Positions 42,886-50,981 of a stretch of 64,000 nt of DNA are shown here, piece by piece. Source of the stretch: Opitutaceae bacterium (GTDB lineage: Bacteria > Verrucomicrobiota > Verrucomicrobiia > Opitutales > Opitutaceae); assembly GCA_028688225.1 (NCBI GenBank), contig JAQTYQ010000014.1:1-64000 (forward strand). The letters are read 5' to 3'. Within the stretch, counting starts at the first letter, position 1. The number at the start of each line of letters is the position of its first letter. The translations under genes were made by a program, and so were the position numbers. Below the pieces are notes generated by a model. The model did no database searches. It was not told the DNA's origin and was given only the letters and a program-made list of their open reading frames with translations.

Positions 42886-44086
42886 AGTCCCGCCACCTCT
42901 TCCGGAGCGTTTTCAGCTCTCGCCAGAATTTCGTCTGCTGGCGGCCTGCTCCTGGCTTCCGCCCGCCCCCTGGGATCGCGATCAGTCACGACTCATCGCC
43001 GCCCTGTGCGGAAATCCCATCAACTGGACCACGTTCCAGAATCTCATCGACCGCCACCGGGTTCCCATCCTTGTGCACGCGAACCTGGCCAAATACGGGG
43101 GTTCCAGCATTCCTGCAGAGCCTTGGAAGTCCATACAAGCACGCGCCCGGAAAGCTTCCGCGCTCTCCCTGCTCCAGGCCGCGGAGCTCGTGCGCCTTAG
43201 CCGGGTTTTTCGCGAAGCGGGAATCGACCTGCTGCCTCTGAAAGGGACGACGCTGTCTTTGCGCCTCTACGGCGAACTCACGGTCCGGAGCCTGAGGGAT
43301 TTGGATCTGCTGGTTCGGACCGAGGATTTTGATCGAGCCGAGCGGCTTCTGTTCGAACAGGGCTACCGTCGCATCATCCCGGATTTCGAGCCGACGGAGC
43401 GGATGAAGACGGTGCTCCGATCCCTCACCCACCATTACAACTACGTGCATGGGAGCCGGAATACTCGGGTGGAGCTTCACTGGCGTTTCCACGATTGGAG
43501 CCAAGATCAACTGCAACAGCTCTGGATTCACAGCCGGGATCTTCAATGGCGTGGAACTGACCTCAGGCACATCGAGGATGGCATCCTTTTCCTGCTGCTC
43601 TGCGAACACGGAACCAAACACATGTGGTTCCGCATGAAATGGCTCAGCGACGTGGCCATGCTCATGATCCGCGAGGGTCCACAGACCCGCGAGGATCTGG
43701 CTGGCCTGGTGAGCGAGCGAAGACTGGAGGGCTCCGTCGCCCAGACGCTCCTCCTCGTCCACTGGCTTTACGGCATCGTCCCTCCCGAGTGGATGCGTGC
43801 ATTGACGACCCAGGATGACCGGGCGGTCGACCTCGCCTCCACGGCGCTTGAAGCCATCCTCTCCCCGCGGGAAGGTCAGGATCCGAACCCAATCCGCGGA
43901 CACCTCCGGATATGGAGATATCTTCGAAACCAGGGCAAAGCACCCTCCCCGGCCGCCTATCTTCGAGGAATTGCGCTAAACCCCAATGACGCCAGCCTCG
44001 TGCCCCTGCCGGATTCCCTTTTCTGGTTCTATTACGTTTTGCGTCCGATTCTGTGGATCTGGCGCCGACGCCGGTTGGGACGCTGA
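42878..44086 (+). CDS. Nucleotidyltransferase-family lasso tailoring protein (N)
   Basis: A 402-aa member of the NTP_transf_5-like family. The nucleotidyltransferase motif is LLPLKGTTLSLRLYGELTVRSLRDLDLLV with the KG, LYG and DLDLL elements; RVELHWRFHDW follows and a basic, hydrophobic C-terminus ends in RRRRLGR. Homologues accompany lasso kinases; in the pseudomycoidin system such a protein was linked to adding sugar units after Ser phosphorylation. It overlaps the exporter by 8 nt. Modification type here is inference. Confidence 0.8.
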   Translation: MPEVPPPLPERFQLSPEFRLLAACSWLPPAPWDRDQSRLIAALCGNPINWTTFQNLIDRHRVPILVHANLAKYGGSSIPAEPWKSIQARARKASALSLLQAAELVRLSRVFREAGIDLLPLKGTTLSLRLYGELTVRSLRDLDLLVRTEDFDRAERLLFEQGYRRIIPDFEPTERMKTVLRSLTHHYNYVHGSRNTRVELHWRFHDWSQDQLQQLWIHSRDLQWRGTDLRHIEDGILFLLLCEHGTKHMWFRMKWLSDVAMLMIREGPQTREDLAGLVSERRLEGSVAQTLLLVHWLYGIVPPEWMRALTTQDDRAVDLASTALEAILSPREGQDPNPIRGHLRIWRYLRNQGKAPSPAAYLRGIALNPNDASLVPLPDSLFWFYYVLRPILWIWRRRRLGR

Positions 44087-44264
44087 AGAGGCGCCACCAT
44101 CATCGCAGCGGTTTTCATCCGGAGCGTCGCAAGGGACTCGTCCGGATCCGGTGTCAGAAAATCTCTGCCTCGATTTGTGATTCCACTGCTTGTGATTGCT
44201 GTCACCCCCGGGTGATGAATCACTTCATCCTCTTTCTGCTTACGCTGGAAAAGGCCGACGCGGC

Positions 44265-44350
44265 TGTCCCGACGACCTCCTCAATGGCAAGAATCTCACC
44301 GGACTCAAGCTGATGACAAACCCCACAGCTGACATCGCCACGGTCAGCCC
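44265..44350 (+). pseudogene. Fragment of a DUF1080 (3-keto-disaccharide hydrolase-like) gene
   Basis: One frame reads DLLNGKNLTGLKLMTNPTADIATV, close to the family's opening DLFNGKDLTGW-type motif with the following ADIATV. The similarity stops abruptly and there is no start codon or later domain. The fragment suggests a lost gene at the border of the lasso locus. Confidence 0.4.
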
Positions 44351-44408
44351 CGCCGCCGCGGCGCGGGCCAGCAGAACGCCCTGCCTGTGTTGCCTGGTCA
44401 AGAGCAGC

Positions 44409-44435
44409 AGGGCCGACCCAGCGGTCCGTCCCTAC
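44409..44435. repeat. GTAGGG...GACCGCTGGG...GCC repeat, second copy
   Basis: On the minus strand GTAGGGACGGACCGCTGGGT plus CGGCCC. It shares the GACCGCTGGG core and the GTAGGG end with the unit between sufD and sufT. Confidence 0.55.
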
Positions 44436-44500
44436 CGGTCAGGCTATTGAGCGGGCATCATTAAGGAGCGGGGAGGACGAAGTCCGACACGCTCCTCGCC

Positions 44501-46171
44501 TCAATCCAGCCAGAAGCTGAAGTAAACGTAGATGCCAAGCACGAGCGCGAGCACGCCGGCCGTTCCCAGCACGTCGGGCAGGCCCCAGCTGGCGCGGTTG
44601 GCCGCCCGCTGCTCGGGCGTCGTGGAGGCAAAAGTCAGGCCCGTGATCTGCGCCGCCGAAGGCGCGGGCGTCAGCCACGAAACCGCCACCACGATGATCA
44701 TGCTGATCAGCAGCAACCAGCCGGAGGCATACAGGAAGTTGTACCGGCCGAGCTGATCGAAGAATCCGCCGTCCCTCAGCGCCCCGCTGCCGGCCAGCGC
44801 CTGCACGCCGAGCTTCAGCAGGCCCAGGATGAAGCCGGTCACCAGGCCCGCCAGCGCGCCAGGCGCGTTGATGCGGGGGAAAAACAAACCCAGCAGAAAC
44901 ACTGCGGTGATCGGCGGCGCCAGGTAGCCCTGCACGCTTTGCAGGTACTGGTAAAGACCGCCCCCGGAAACGTATTTCATCACGGGGATCCAGATGATGC
45001 CGAGAACCACGACCCCACCGGTCGCAATGCGGCCAACCTTCACGAGCTGCCGCTCGGACCGGCCCGGTTTCAGCTTCTCGTAGATATCCACCGTGAAGAG
45101 CGTGGCGCACGAATTAAACAGCGAGGCGAGCGAACTCATGAGCGCCGAGAGCAGGCCCGCCACCACCAGCCCGCGCAGGCCGGCGGGCAGGAGCGAAGCC
45201 ACCATGGTCGGGAAGACCATGTCGCCGTTCATCGAACCATCGGCCTTCAGGGGGACCGAGATCACCCCCTGCTTGTGCAAGGCAAAGCCGATCATGCCCG
45301 GCACGAGGAAAATAAAGACGGGCAGCACCTTCAAAAAGCCGCCCCAGATCGCGCCCCGCCGGGCCTGGGTGAGATTCCTGGCCGCCAGCGTCCGCTGCAC
45401 GATGTACTGGTCGGTACACCAATACCAGATGCCGACGACCGGCGAGGCGATCATCACCCCCAGCCACGGGAAATCGGGATCGGAAAGCGGCCGCCACAGC
45501 GCGAAGCTGGTGGAATTATCCCGGCAGATGGTCTGCAGTTCATGCCAGCCGCCAAGCGTGGCCAGGCCGAAGACGGTGATGAAAACCGAACCCAGGATCA
45601 GCAGCCCGGTTTGAGCCACTTCGGTATAAACCACCGCGCGCAGACCGCCGAAGATGGTGTAGATGCCCGTCAGCACCACCGTCGAGACCGCCCCCACCCA
45701 GAACGCGTTCTCCGGCGAACCGAACGTGTCGGGCAGCAGCGCCTGGAACACGATGGCGCCGGCATAGACGGTCACCGATACCTTCGTGAAGACGTAGGCG
45801 ACGAGCGATACGATCGAAAGCACCCAGCGGGCCTTGGCGTTGAAACGCCGCTCAAGGAACTCCGGCATCGTGAAAACCCCCGAGCGATAATAGAACGGCA
45901 CAAAAACCCAGCCGAGCAGGAGCATGATCCAGGCGTGCAGCTCCCAGTGGGCCATGGCCATGCCGCTCGTCGCCCCGTTTCCGGCCAGACCGACAATGTG
46001 CTCGGACCCGATGTTCGAGGCGAGGAGGGAGCAGCCGACCACGAACCATCCGATTTCGCGCCCCGCCAGGAAGTAATCCACGGAAGTTTTCACCCGCCGT
46101 GATGACCACCAGACGATGCCAACCAGCAGAATGAAGTAACCGGTGACAATAGCCCAGTCGATGAATTGCAT
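44501..46171 (-). CDS. Sodium/solute symporter (SSS family, SGLT-like)
   Basis: A 556-aa membrane protein with about 13-14 hydrophobic segments, starting WAIVTGYFILLVGIVWW. SSS marks: VDYFLAGREIGWFVVGCSLLASNIGSEHIVGLAG, GIYTIFGGLRAVVYTEVAQ, and GLRGLVVAGLLSALMSSLASLFNSCATLFTVDIY. The GREIGW and NIGSEH segments are typical of sugar symporters of the SGLT type. It imports a sugar or similar solute with Na+. The MQFIDW start is chosen over one 14 codons upstream. It diverges from clpP across a 38-bp palindrome that may be its operator. Confidence 0.9.
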   Translation of the reverse strand: MQFIDWAIVTGYFILLVGIVWWSSRRVKTSVDYFLAGREIGWFVVGCSLLASNIGSEHIVGLAGNGATSGMAMAHWELHAWIMLLLGWVFVPFYYRSGVFTMPEFLERRFNAKARWVLSIVSLVAYVFTKVSVTVYAGAIVFQALLPDTFGSPENAFWVGAVSTVVLTGIYTIFGGLRAVVYTEVAQTGLLILGSVFITVFGLATLGGWHELQTICRDNSTSFALWRPLSDPDFPWLGVMIASPVVGIWYWCTDQYIVQRTLAARNLTQARRGAIWGGFLKVLPVFIFLVPGMIGFALHKQGVISVPLKADGSMNGDMVFPTMVASLLPAGLRGLVVAGLLSALMSSLASLFNSCATLFTVDIYEKLKPGRSERQLVKVGRIATGGVVVLGIIWIPVMKYVSGGGLYQYLQSVQGYLAPPITAVFLLGLFFPRINAPGALAGLVTGFILGLLKLGVQALAGSGALRDGGFFDQLGRYNFLYASGWLLLISMIIVVAVSWLTPAPSAAQITGLTFASTTPEQRAANRASWGLPDVLGTAGVLALVLGIYVYFSFWLD

Positions 46172-46573
46172 GAACGTCTCGGGAAGGTGGAAAACGCTTG
46201 GACCACCAGCCAAGGGGAACAGCCGGCGCCGTTGGGGGAGAGAACCTGCCAGCCGCCAGCCGCTGTTTCGAGGAATTTATTTTCCCCCGGACACAGGAAA
46301 AGCCTCGGCCCTGCCTCGGCTCCCCCGCGCCTGAAGCTCATCCCGCTCCTTGCACTCCTGCACCAGCGCGGCGTCAATGCCGCCCGGCAGGGACGCAATG
46401 CCAGCGAGAGCACGGGGGGCATGACCGTGACCGCTTTGGTGTAACGATCGTTACACCAAAGCGGTCTGGGCTTTCCCCAGCCGCGGACGATCTTGACACC
46501 GCCCTCGCCCCTCCACACGCCTTCCCTCTTTTCATTGGACAACCCTGGGTGGGCGCGCACAGTTTGCCCAGTT
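46172..46573. other. Divergent promoter region between the symporter and clpP
   Basis: No gene is supported. The main feature is the 38-bp perfect palindrome at 46429-46466. The rest shows no second inverted repeat that I could see. Confidence 0.55.
46429..46466. promoter_or_regulatory. 38-bp perfect palindrome, possible operator
   Basis: Each half reads GACCGCTTTGGTGTAACGA; the second half is its exact reverse complement, with centre CGATCG. The inner TGTAACGATCGTTACA resembles LacI/GntR-type operators. It lies 108 bp before clpP and 258 bp before the symporter. Confidence 0.6.
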
Positions 46574-47230
46574 ATGTCCGAGCAGAACTTCATTCCTGAT
46601 TTCCGCAATCCGGCTCCGCCCGCCCGCCTGGACGACGATGACGATGAGCACGAAGAGGAGGTGAAAACCGCCTCGCTGCCGCAAGCCATCGGTGCGCTGA
46701 TCCAGAAAAAATTCCTCGAGGCGCGGAAACTGTTCCTCTGGGGGCCCGTCACGGACGAAACCGGCAAGGACGTCTGCGAGAAGCTGCTCTATCTCGAGGC
46801 CGCCGCCCCGGGCAAGGACATCACCTTCTACATCAACACGCCCGGAGGCTCCATTACCGCGGGCATGGCGATCTACGACACCATCAAACTAATGACTTCG
46901 CCTGTCACCGTGGTCGTCACCGGCATGGCCGCATCGATGGGCTCGGTCCTGCTCTGCGCCGCCTCCAAGGGCCGGCGGCTGATCTATCCGCACGCCCGCG
47001 TCCTCATCCATCAGCCCCTGATCGCCGGACGCTTCATCGGCCCCGCCACCGACATCAATATCCAGGCGAAGGAGATGGAAAAACTGCGTGACGAACTGAA
47101 CCAGATCCTGGCGACCGCGTCGGGTCAGCCGATCGAGAAGATCGCCAAGGACACTGACCGTGATTTCTATCTGAACGCGCAGGAGGCCATCGAGTACGGT
47201 CTCGCCGACCGGATTGTGGACAAGCTGTAG
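46574..47230 (+). CDS. clpP: ATP-dependent Clp protease proteolytic subunit
   Basis: A 218-aa ClpP. The catalytic triad is visible: Ser121 in GMAASMGSVLL, His146 in VLIHQPL, Asp197 in DTDRDFYL. An N-terminal acidic stretch (DDDDDEHEEEV, residues 20-30) precedes the protease core and is longer and more acidic than in E. coli. ClpP forms a 14-subunit chamber fed by ClpX or ClpA. No clpX is adjacent and none is seen in the window. Other clpP copies may exist elsewhere. Confidence 0.93.
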   Translation: MSEQNFIPDFRNPAPPARLDDDDDEHEEEVKTASLPQAIGALIQKKFLEARKLFLWGPVTDETGKDVCEKLLYLEAAAPGKDITFYINTPGGSITAGMAIYDTIKLMTSPVTVVVTGMAASMGSVLLCAASKGRRLIYPHARVLIHQPLIAGRFIGPATDINIQAKEMEKLRDELNQILATASGQPIEKIAKDTDRDFYLNAQEAIEYGLADRIVDKL

Positions 47231-47294
47231 GACGGTCAGGCGGGCCGGTCACCTCCTCTCCGCCCGCCTCAACCCGTCCCGGCGCCTCCCGGCA

Positions 47295-48965
47295 TCACAG
47301 TTTTCCTGTCGGCAGCAGATCGGTGCTCATCCGGGCGAGCTCGCCGGCCCAAGACGCTGCCTGGCTCCCGTCGTTCGCCGCCTGCGCCGCCGCCAGGGCC
47401 TCGCGCAGCACGATCGCACGCCAGTCCCGCCCCAGCGCGGCGTTCCGCAGGATGGCCTGGTAAAGGGATACGGCCTTTGGCGCCGCGCCACACTCCAGGA
47501 GCAGCCGGGCGGCCTGTTGAGCCAGCGGAACGTCACCGAGCCCGAATGTTTCCGGCGGGCTGACAGCGGCGAGCGTTTTCACCGCGCCGGTCTTGTCGCC
47601 GCCAGCCACGAGTTGCTGCGCCAGTCCCAGGCTCAGCACCAGCCCGGGGGATTGGCGCCAGGCTTCCTCCAGAAGCCGGCGCGCCTCCTCCGGTTTTTTC
47701 CCCAGCTCGAGCAGCCGCACCTTGCGCAACACGACGTAGGGCGCCAGCGCCGGGGACAGCGAGGCCAGTCTGGCGAGCTGCTCGTCGAGCGAGATCGCAA
47801 ACGGCCGGTACATCGGATCGCCGATGACGACCGACTGCCAGCTCAGCGCCGGCTGGGCGTAATAGGCCGCGTCTCCCAGCGTCCGGCCGGCGGCCAGGGC
47901 CCGCAGCAACAGATGCGGCTCGATCGTGAGCTCCAGATACGGCTCGAAGACGTTGCCGAAGGTGGCGGTGACGCCACGCGCCACCAGCGGTCCGCACCAG
48001 CCGCTCGTGGATGAGCGCAGCGTCTGCGCGGAAAAACTATGAATATGCAGGGCGATGGCCCCCGGCGGAAAACGGAAACCGTCGAGCGCCATCGGTCCGT
48101 TGAGATCGTCGGCATACCAGCCGAAGTAGAGCGCCGGGGCGTCGAAACGCGCGCTGGAGGGCATCGTGCCGCTTTCGCGCCGCACGCCGCCGTCGAAGCC
48201 CAGGTCGGCGAGTCCGCGGGCGGCGGACTCGAGCCACTGCTCGCCGGCGGGATGCGGTCCGCGCAGCTCGACGTAGAAGCGGCCGATCAGGCCGGTGCGC
48301 TCGGCCGCCAGCGCCTGGTCGACGAGACGGCAGGCATCGTCGAACGACGGGCCGTCGAGGCGCGTGACCTTCACCACGGGTTCGCTCTCGAAGGGCCAGG
48401 TCCGCTCGGCGCGGAACAGCGGATTGGGCACCCACCCGTTGATGTTGTAGGTGCCGTGCGCGAGCAGGGTCAGCTCGGAATCGACCGCCCCCTGGTTCGT
48501 ACGAAACTCCGCCCGCGAGGCCAGCCGCGGCTCGTCGACGTAGAATCCCGGCGCATGGCCCACCCGCAGCGGCACCCCGCGGCAGACGACGAGATAGCTG
48601 ATGCGATGGCCGGAGATGCCGTACCGTTTGCGTCCGAGGCTGTCGGTCAGCGTGGTGGCGAAGGCGTCGATCCAGCCGCGGGCGACAAGCTGATCCTGCA
48701 ACGGCTGGTAGATGGCAGCGATGAACTCCGGCCAGCCGATGGTTTCATCCGCCGGCATCGGCAGCGCGATGATGTTGCCGGCCGGCACGCCGCGCTTCTC
48801 CGCATAATAACGGGCGAGACGCATGGAATCGGCGTCGTTGGCGTTGGCGAGGACAATGATGCGCTTGGCGGGATCCCCGTCGTCACCTGCGGCCGCGCGG
48901 CCCGGCGCGGCCAGCAAGCCGAGGACAAGACCGGTCGCGGCCAGCCATCTGCCACCGTGAAGCAT
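47295..48965 (-). CDS. TIGR03790-family protein, exported
   Basis: A 556-aa protein with an N-terminal signal peptide (LAATGLVLGLLAAPGRAAAGD). The family core follows: RIIVLANANDADSMRLARYYAEKRGVPAGNIIALPMP, HRISYLVVCRGVPLRV, IGRFYVELRG, and RGVTATFGNVFEPYLELTI. The C-terminal third is helical and TPR-like (LLELGKKPEEARRLLEEAW, KAVSLYQAILRNAALG). TIGR03790 proteins are frequent in Verrucomicrobiota and Planctomycetota; no biochemical role is established. It diverges from the fluoride riboswitch unit. Confidence 0.8.
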   Translation of the reverse strand: MLHGGRWLAATGLVLGLLAAPGRAAAGDDGDPAKRIIVLANANDADSMRLARYYAEKRGVPAGNIIALPMPADETIGWPEFIAAIYQPLQDQLVARGWIDAFATTLTDSLGRKRYGISGHRISYLVVCRGVPLRVGHAPGFYVDEPRLASRAEFRTNQGAVDSELTLLAHGTYNINGWVPNPLFRAERTWPFESEPVVKVTRLDGPSFDDACRLVDQALAAERTGLIGRFYVELRGPHPAGEQWLESAARGLADLGFDGGVRRESGTMPSSARFDAPALYFGWYADDLNGPMALDGFRFPPGAIALHIHSFSAQTLRSSTSGWCGPLVARGVTATFGNVFEPYLELTIEPHLLLRALAAGRTLGDAAYYAQPALSWQSVVIGDPMYRPFAISLDEQLARLASLSPALAPYVVLRKVRLLELGKKPEEARRLLEEAWRQSPGLVLSLGLAQQLVAGGDKTGAVKTLAAVSPPETFGLGDVPLAQQAARLLLECGAAPKAVSLYQAILRNAALGRDWRAIVLREALAAAQAANDGSQAASWAGELARMSTDLLPTGKL

Positions 48966-49052
48966 CCTGCCGACTGTACAGGGGCCCGCCTGGTTTTCGA
49001 GAACGGTTTCATCCAGCTTGCCTTGAATCGGGTTCGTGCTTGCAGTATGAGC

Positions 49053-49118
49053 GGCGATGGATTCCGCCTTCCCCCAAGGGAAAACCGCCCCGCGCTTGCG
49101 GGCGCTGATGACTCCTGT
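49053..49118 (+). ncRNA. Fluoride riboswitch (crcB motif)
   Basis: The hallmark pieces appear in order: GGCGATGGATTCCGCC, a short stem, AACCGCC, a GC stem, then GCTGATGACTCCTG. This matches the crcB-motif consensus (GGCGATGG...CCGCC...GCTGATG-x-CTCCT). It lies 28 bp before the fluoride channel gene, so fluoride binding should switch that gene on. Confidence 0.92.
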
Positions 49119-49145
49119 TCCAGTCCCTCCTGAAACAGACCAGTC

Positions 49146-49544
49146 ATGATGCTCTACCTTCTCATCGCCTTGGGCGGCGCGCTCGGCAGTGTGGCGCGTT
49201 TTTTCATCTCCGGGGTCGTGGCCAATCAATTTGGCACCACGTTTCCGTGGGGCACATTCATGATCAATGTCACCGGTTCGTTCCTCATCGGCTTTTACGC
49301 CACGCTGACCGGACCCGACGGCCGGGTTTTCGCCAGCAGCAACGCGCGGCAGTTCTTCATGACCGGCATCTGCGGCGGTTACACGACGTTTTCCTCCTTC
49401 AGCCTGCAGACGCTCAACCTCGCCCGTGACGGGGAGTGGCTGCAGGCCGGCGGCAACACGGTCGGTTCGGTCGTCACGTGCCTGGTGGCCACCTGGCTCG
49501 GCCACCTCGCGGCCGCCCAACTCAACCAGCTGAAAGGGCACTGA
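49146..49544 (+). CDS. crcB: Fluoride ion channel CrcB (Fluc)
   Basis: A 132-aa membrane protein with four hydrophobic segments. Fluc marks: LGGALGSVARFFISG, GTFMINVTGSFLIGF (channel Asn), and TGICGGYTTFSSFSLQTL (central Gly-x-x-T-T-F-S-S-F). It works as an inverted dimer to expel fluoride. A fluoride riboswitch lies upstream and a DUF190 gene follows after 1 nt, the usual pairing. Confidence 0.96.
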   Translation: MMLYLLIALGGALGSVARFFISGVVANQFGTTFPWGTFMINVTGSFLIGFYATLTGPDGRVFASSNARQFFMTGICGGYTTFSSFSLQTLNLARDGEWLQAGGNTVGSVVTCLVATWLGHLAAAQLNQLKGH

Positions 49545-49545
49545 C

Positions 49546-49890
49546 ATGGAACTACCCCACGACTCCGTTCTCCTGCGCATCTTCATCGGCGAATCCGACC
49601 GTCATGGACACCTGCCCCTCTACGAAGCGATCGTGCTCAAGGCGCGGGAACTGCACCTCGCCGGCGCCACCGTGCTGCGCGGCGCGATGGGCTTCGGCAA
49701 GTCCAGCCGGCTGCACACGACCAAGATCCTCCGGCTTTCGATGGACCTGCCGTTGGTGATCGAGATCACCGACAGCGAGGAGAAGATCGGCGCGTTTTTG
49801 CCCGTGCTCGACGGCATGATCAGCGGTGGGCTCGTCACGCTGGAAAAAGTGCGCACGATCCGTTACGTGGGAGCAAAGCGGCCGGAATGA
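49546..49890 (+). CDS. DUF190-family protein linked to fluoride export
   Basis: A 114-aa soluble PII-like protein: SVLLRIFIGESDRHGHLPLYEAIVLKARELHLAGATVLRGAMGFG, then LPLVIEITDSEEKIGAFLPVLDGMI and GGLVTLEKVRTIRY. DUF190 genes are regular partners of crcB; the role is not settled but probably helps sense or support fluoride export. It is co-transcribed with crcB. Confidence 0.93.
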   Translation: MELPHDSVLLRIFIGESDRHGHLPLYEAIVLKARELHLAGATVLRGAMGFGKSSRLHTTKILRLSMDLPLVIEITDSEEKIGAFLPVLDGMISGGLVTLEKVRTIRYVGAKRPE

Positions 49891-49924
49891 ATCCGCCCCC
49901 GGTGGCGACAGAGTAGCTCCAGTT

Positions 49925-50977
49925 CTACGGTGCCGCCGGGACCGGCGGCGGGGTGGAAACGGATCTTCGCGCGAGCTGATCAAGCAGGTACTGGTCGGGC
50001 GGCGCGGTGCGCCAGGCCGTGAGCCAGATGTTCCCCAGCATCTCGCCGCCGCGCAGCAGTTGCTCCTCAATGAAGCTCCGCCCGTCGAAGCTGCCCGGCG
50101 AGCCGTCCGCCCGGAGCTTGCCGGCCTTCTCCAGCTCATAGAGCGGCACGACGCGCGCATTTTGATCGCGCAGGTAGCGCATCACCTCGACAAACAGGGC
50201 GTCGCGTTCGCCGGCGGTCGGGACGGTGGCCAACACCCTCGCGGCTCGCGCCTGCGGGGCGAGACCGGCGAATTTAGTGCCGGCCCGGGCGATAAATCCT
50301 CCGTCGACCCAGGCGTGAAACTTCGGATCGGTGGTATAGCCATGCGGATTGTCGCCCACCCAGCCGTGGTGCTGCACGGTGTCGTGCAGGGGCTGCGCGC
50401 CATCGCCCACGAAATGGCCCATCACACCCATGAGATAAACGATGTTGGCCTGCGCATTGGCAATCTCGGTGGCCGTGCCTCCGCCCTGCTCGTAAGCGCG
50501 AAGGTAGGCGAACGCCGACTTCAGGCGGCCGAAATACTCCACGATCGTCCAAGACAGGAAACCCGGCCACTCCCGGGTATGGTCGGCGTTCTTTTCGGAG
50601 GCGATCGGCGGGAATCGGTCCGGGTGCGCCGCCCGCCCGGCGGCGAACTGCAGGGCAAACTCGTAACGGAGCGGGCTGACCGCCGCCGGGTCGAGGCCGG
50701 CCTCGCCGAGTTGCTCCCAATCGAGGTAATGATCGGGATTATTCGCATTGCGCAACGGCAGGTCGGACACATTCCGCCAGCGGTCCGGCTCGCCCGAGAG
50801 GAAGGCGACGCGCTCGGACGCCGAGGGATTGTGGACGAAACCAGGGAAATCAGCGGGCAGCGAGGCCAGCGCGAGCTGGTTGACGATGCGGTGGCCGGCA
50901 TAGTCCCAGGCCCGGCCGGAGGGGATGGCCAGGGCGGACAGCAGGACCAGCGGGACAAGGCGGGCACGGGCATTCAT
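49925..50977 (-). CDS. Secreted S1/P1-type nuclease, zinc-dependent
   Basis: A 350-aa protein with a signal peptide (LVPLVLLSALAIPSGRA). The mature protein likely starts at Trp, WDYAGHRIV, the N-terminal zinc ligand arrangement of S1/P1 nucleases. HFVGDGAQPLHDT gives further zinc ligands. These enzymes degrade single-stranded nucleic acid or act as phospholipase-C-like hydrolases. The ATG at MNARARL is used, 4 nt after the amidase stop, so the two are co-transcribed. Confidence 0.8.
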   Translation of the reverse strand: MNARARLVPLVLLSALAIPSGRAWDYAGHRIVNQLALASLPADFPGFVHNPSASERVAFLSGEPDRWRNVSDLPLRNANNPDHYLDWEQLGEAGLDPAAVSPLRYEFALQFAAGRAAHPDRFPPIASEKNADHTREWPGFLSWTIVEYFGRLKSAFAYLRAYEQGGGTATEIANAQANIVYLMGVMGHFVGDGAQPLHDTVQHHGWVGDNPHGYTTDPKFHAWVDGGFIARAGTKFAGLAPQARAARVLATVPTAGERDALFVEVMRYLRDQNARVVPLYELEKAGKLRADGSPGSFDGRSFIEEQLLRGGEMLGNIWLTAWRTAPPDQYLLDQLARRSVSTPPPVPAAP

Positions 50978-50981
50978 GGTT

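Larger units (their letters stand above)
44087..44500. other. Gap after the lasso operon
   Basis: It holds a TCACCC-CC-GGGTGA hairpin (44202-44215), possibly ending the lasso operon though no T-run follows, a DUF1080-like remnant near 44265, and a GTAGGG-type repeat at 44409-44435. No intact gene. Confidence 0.5.
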
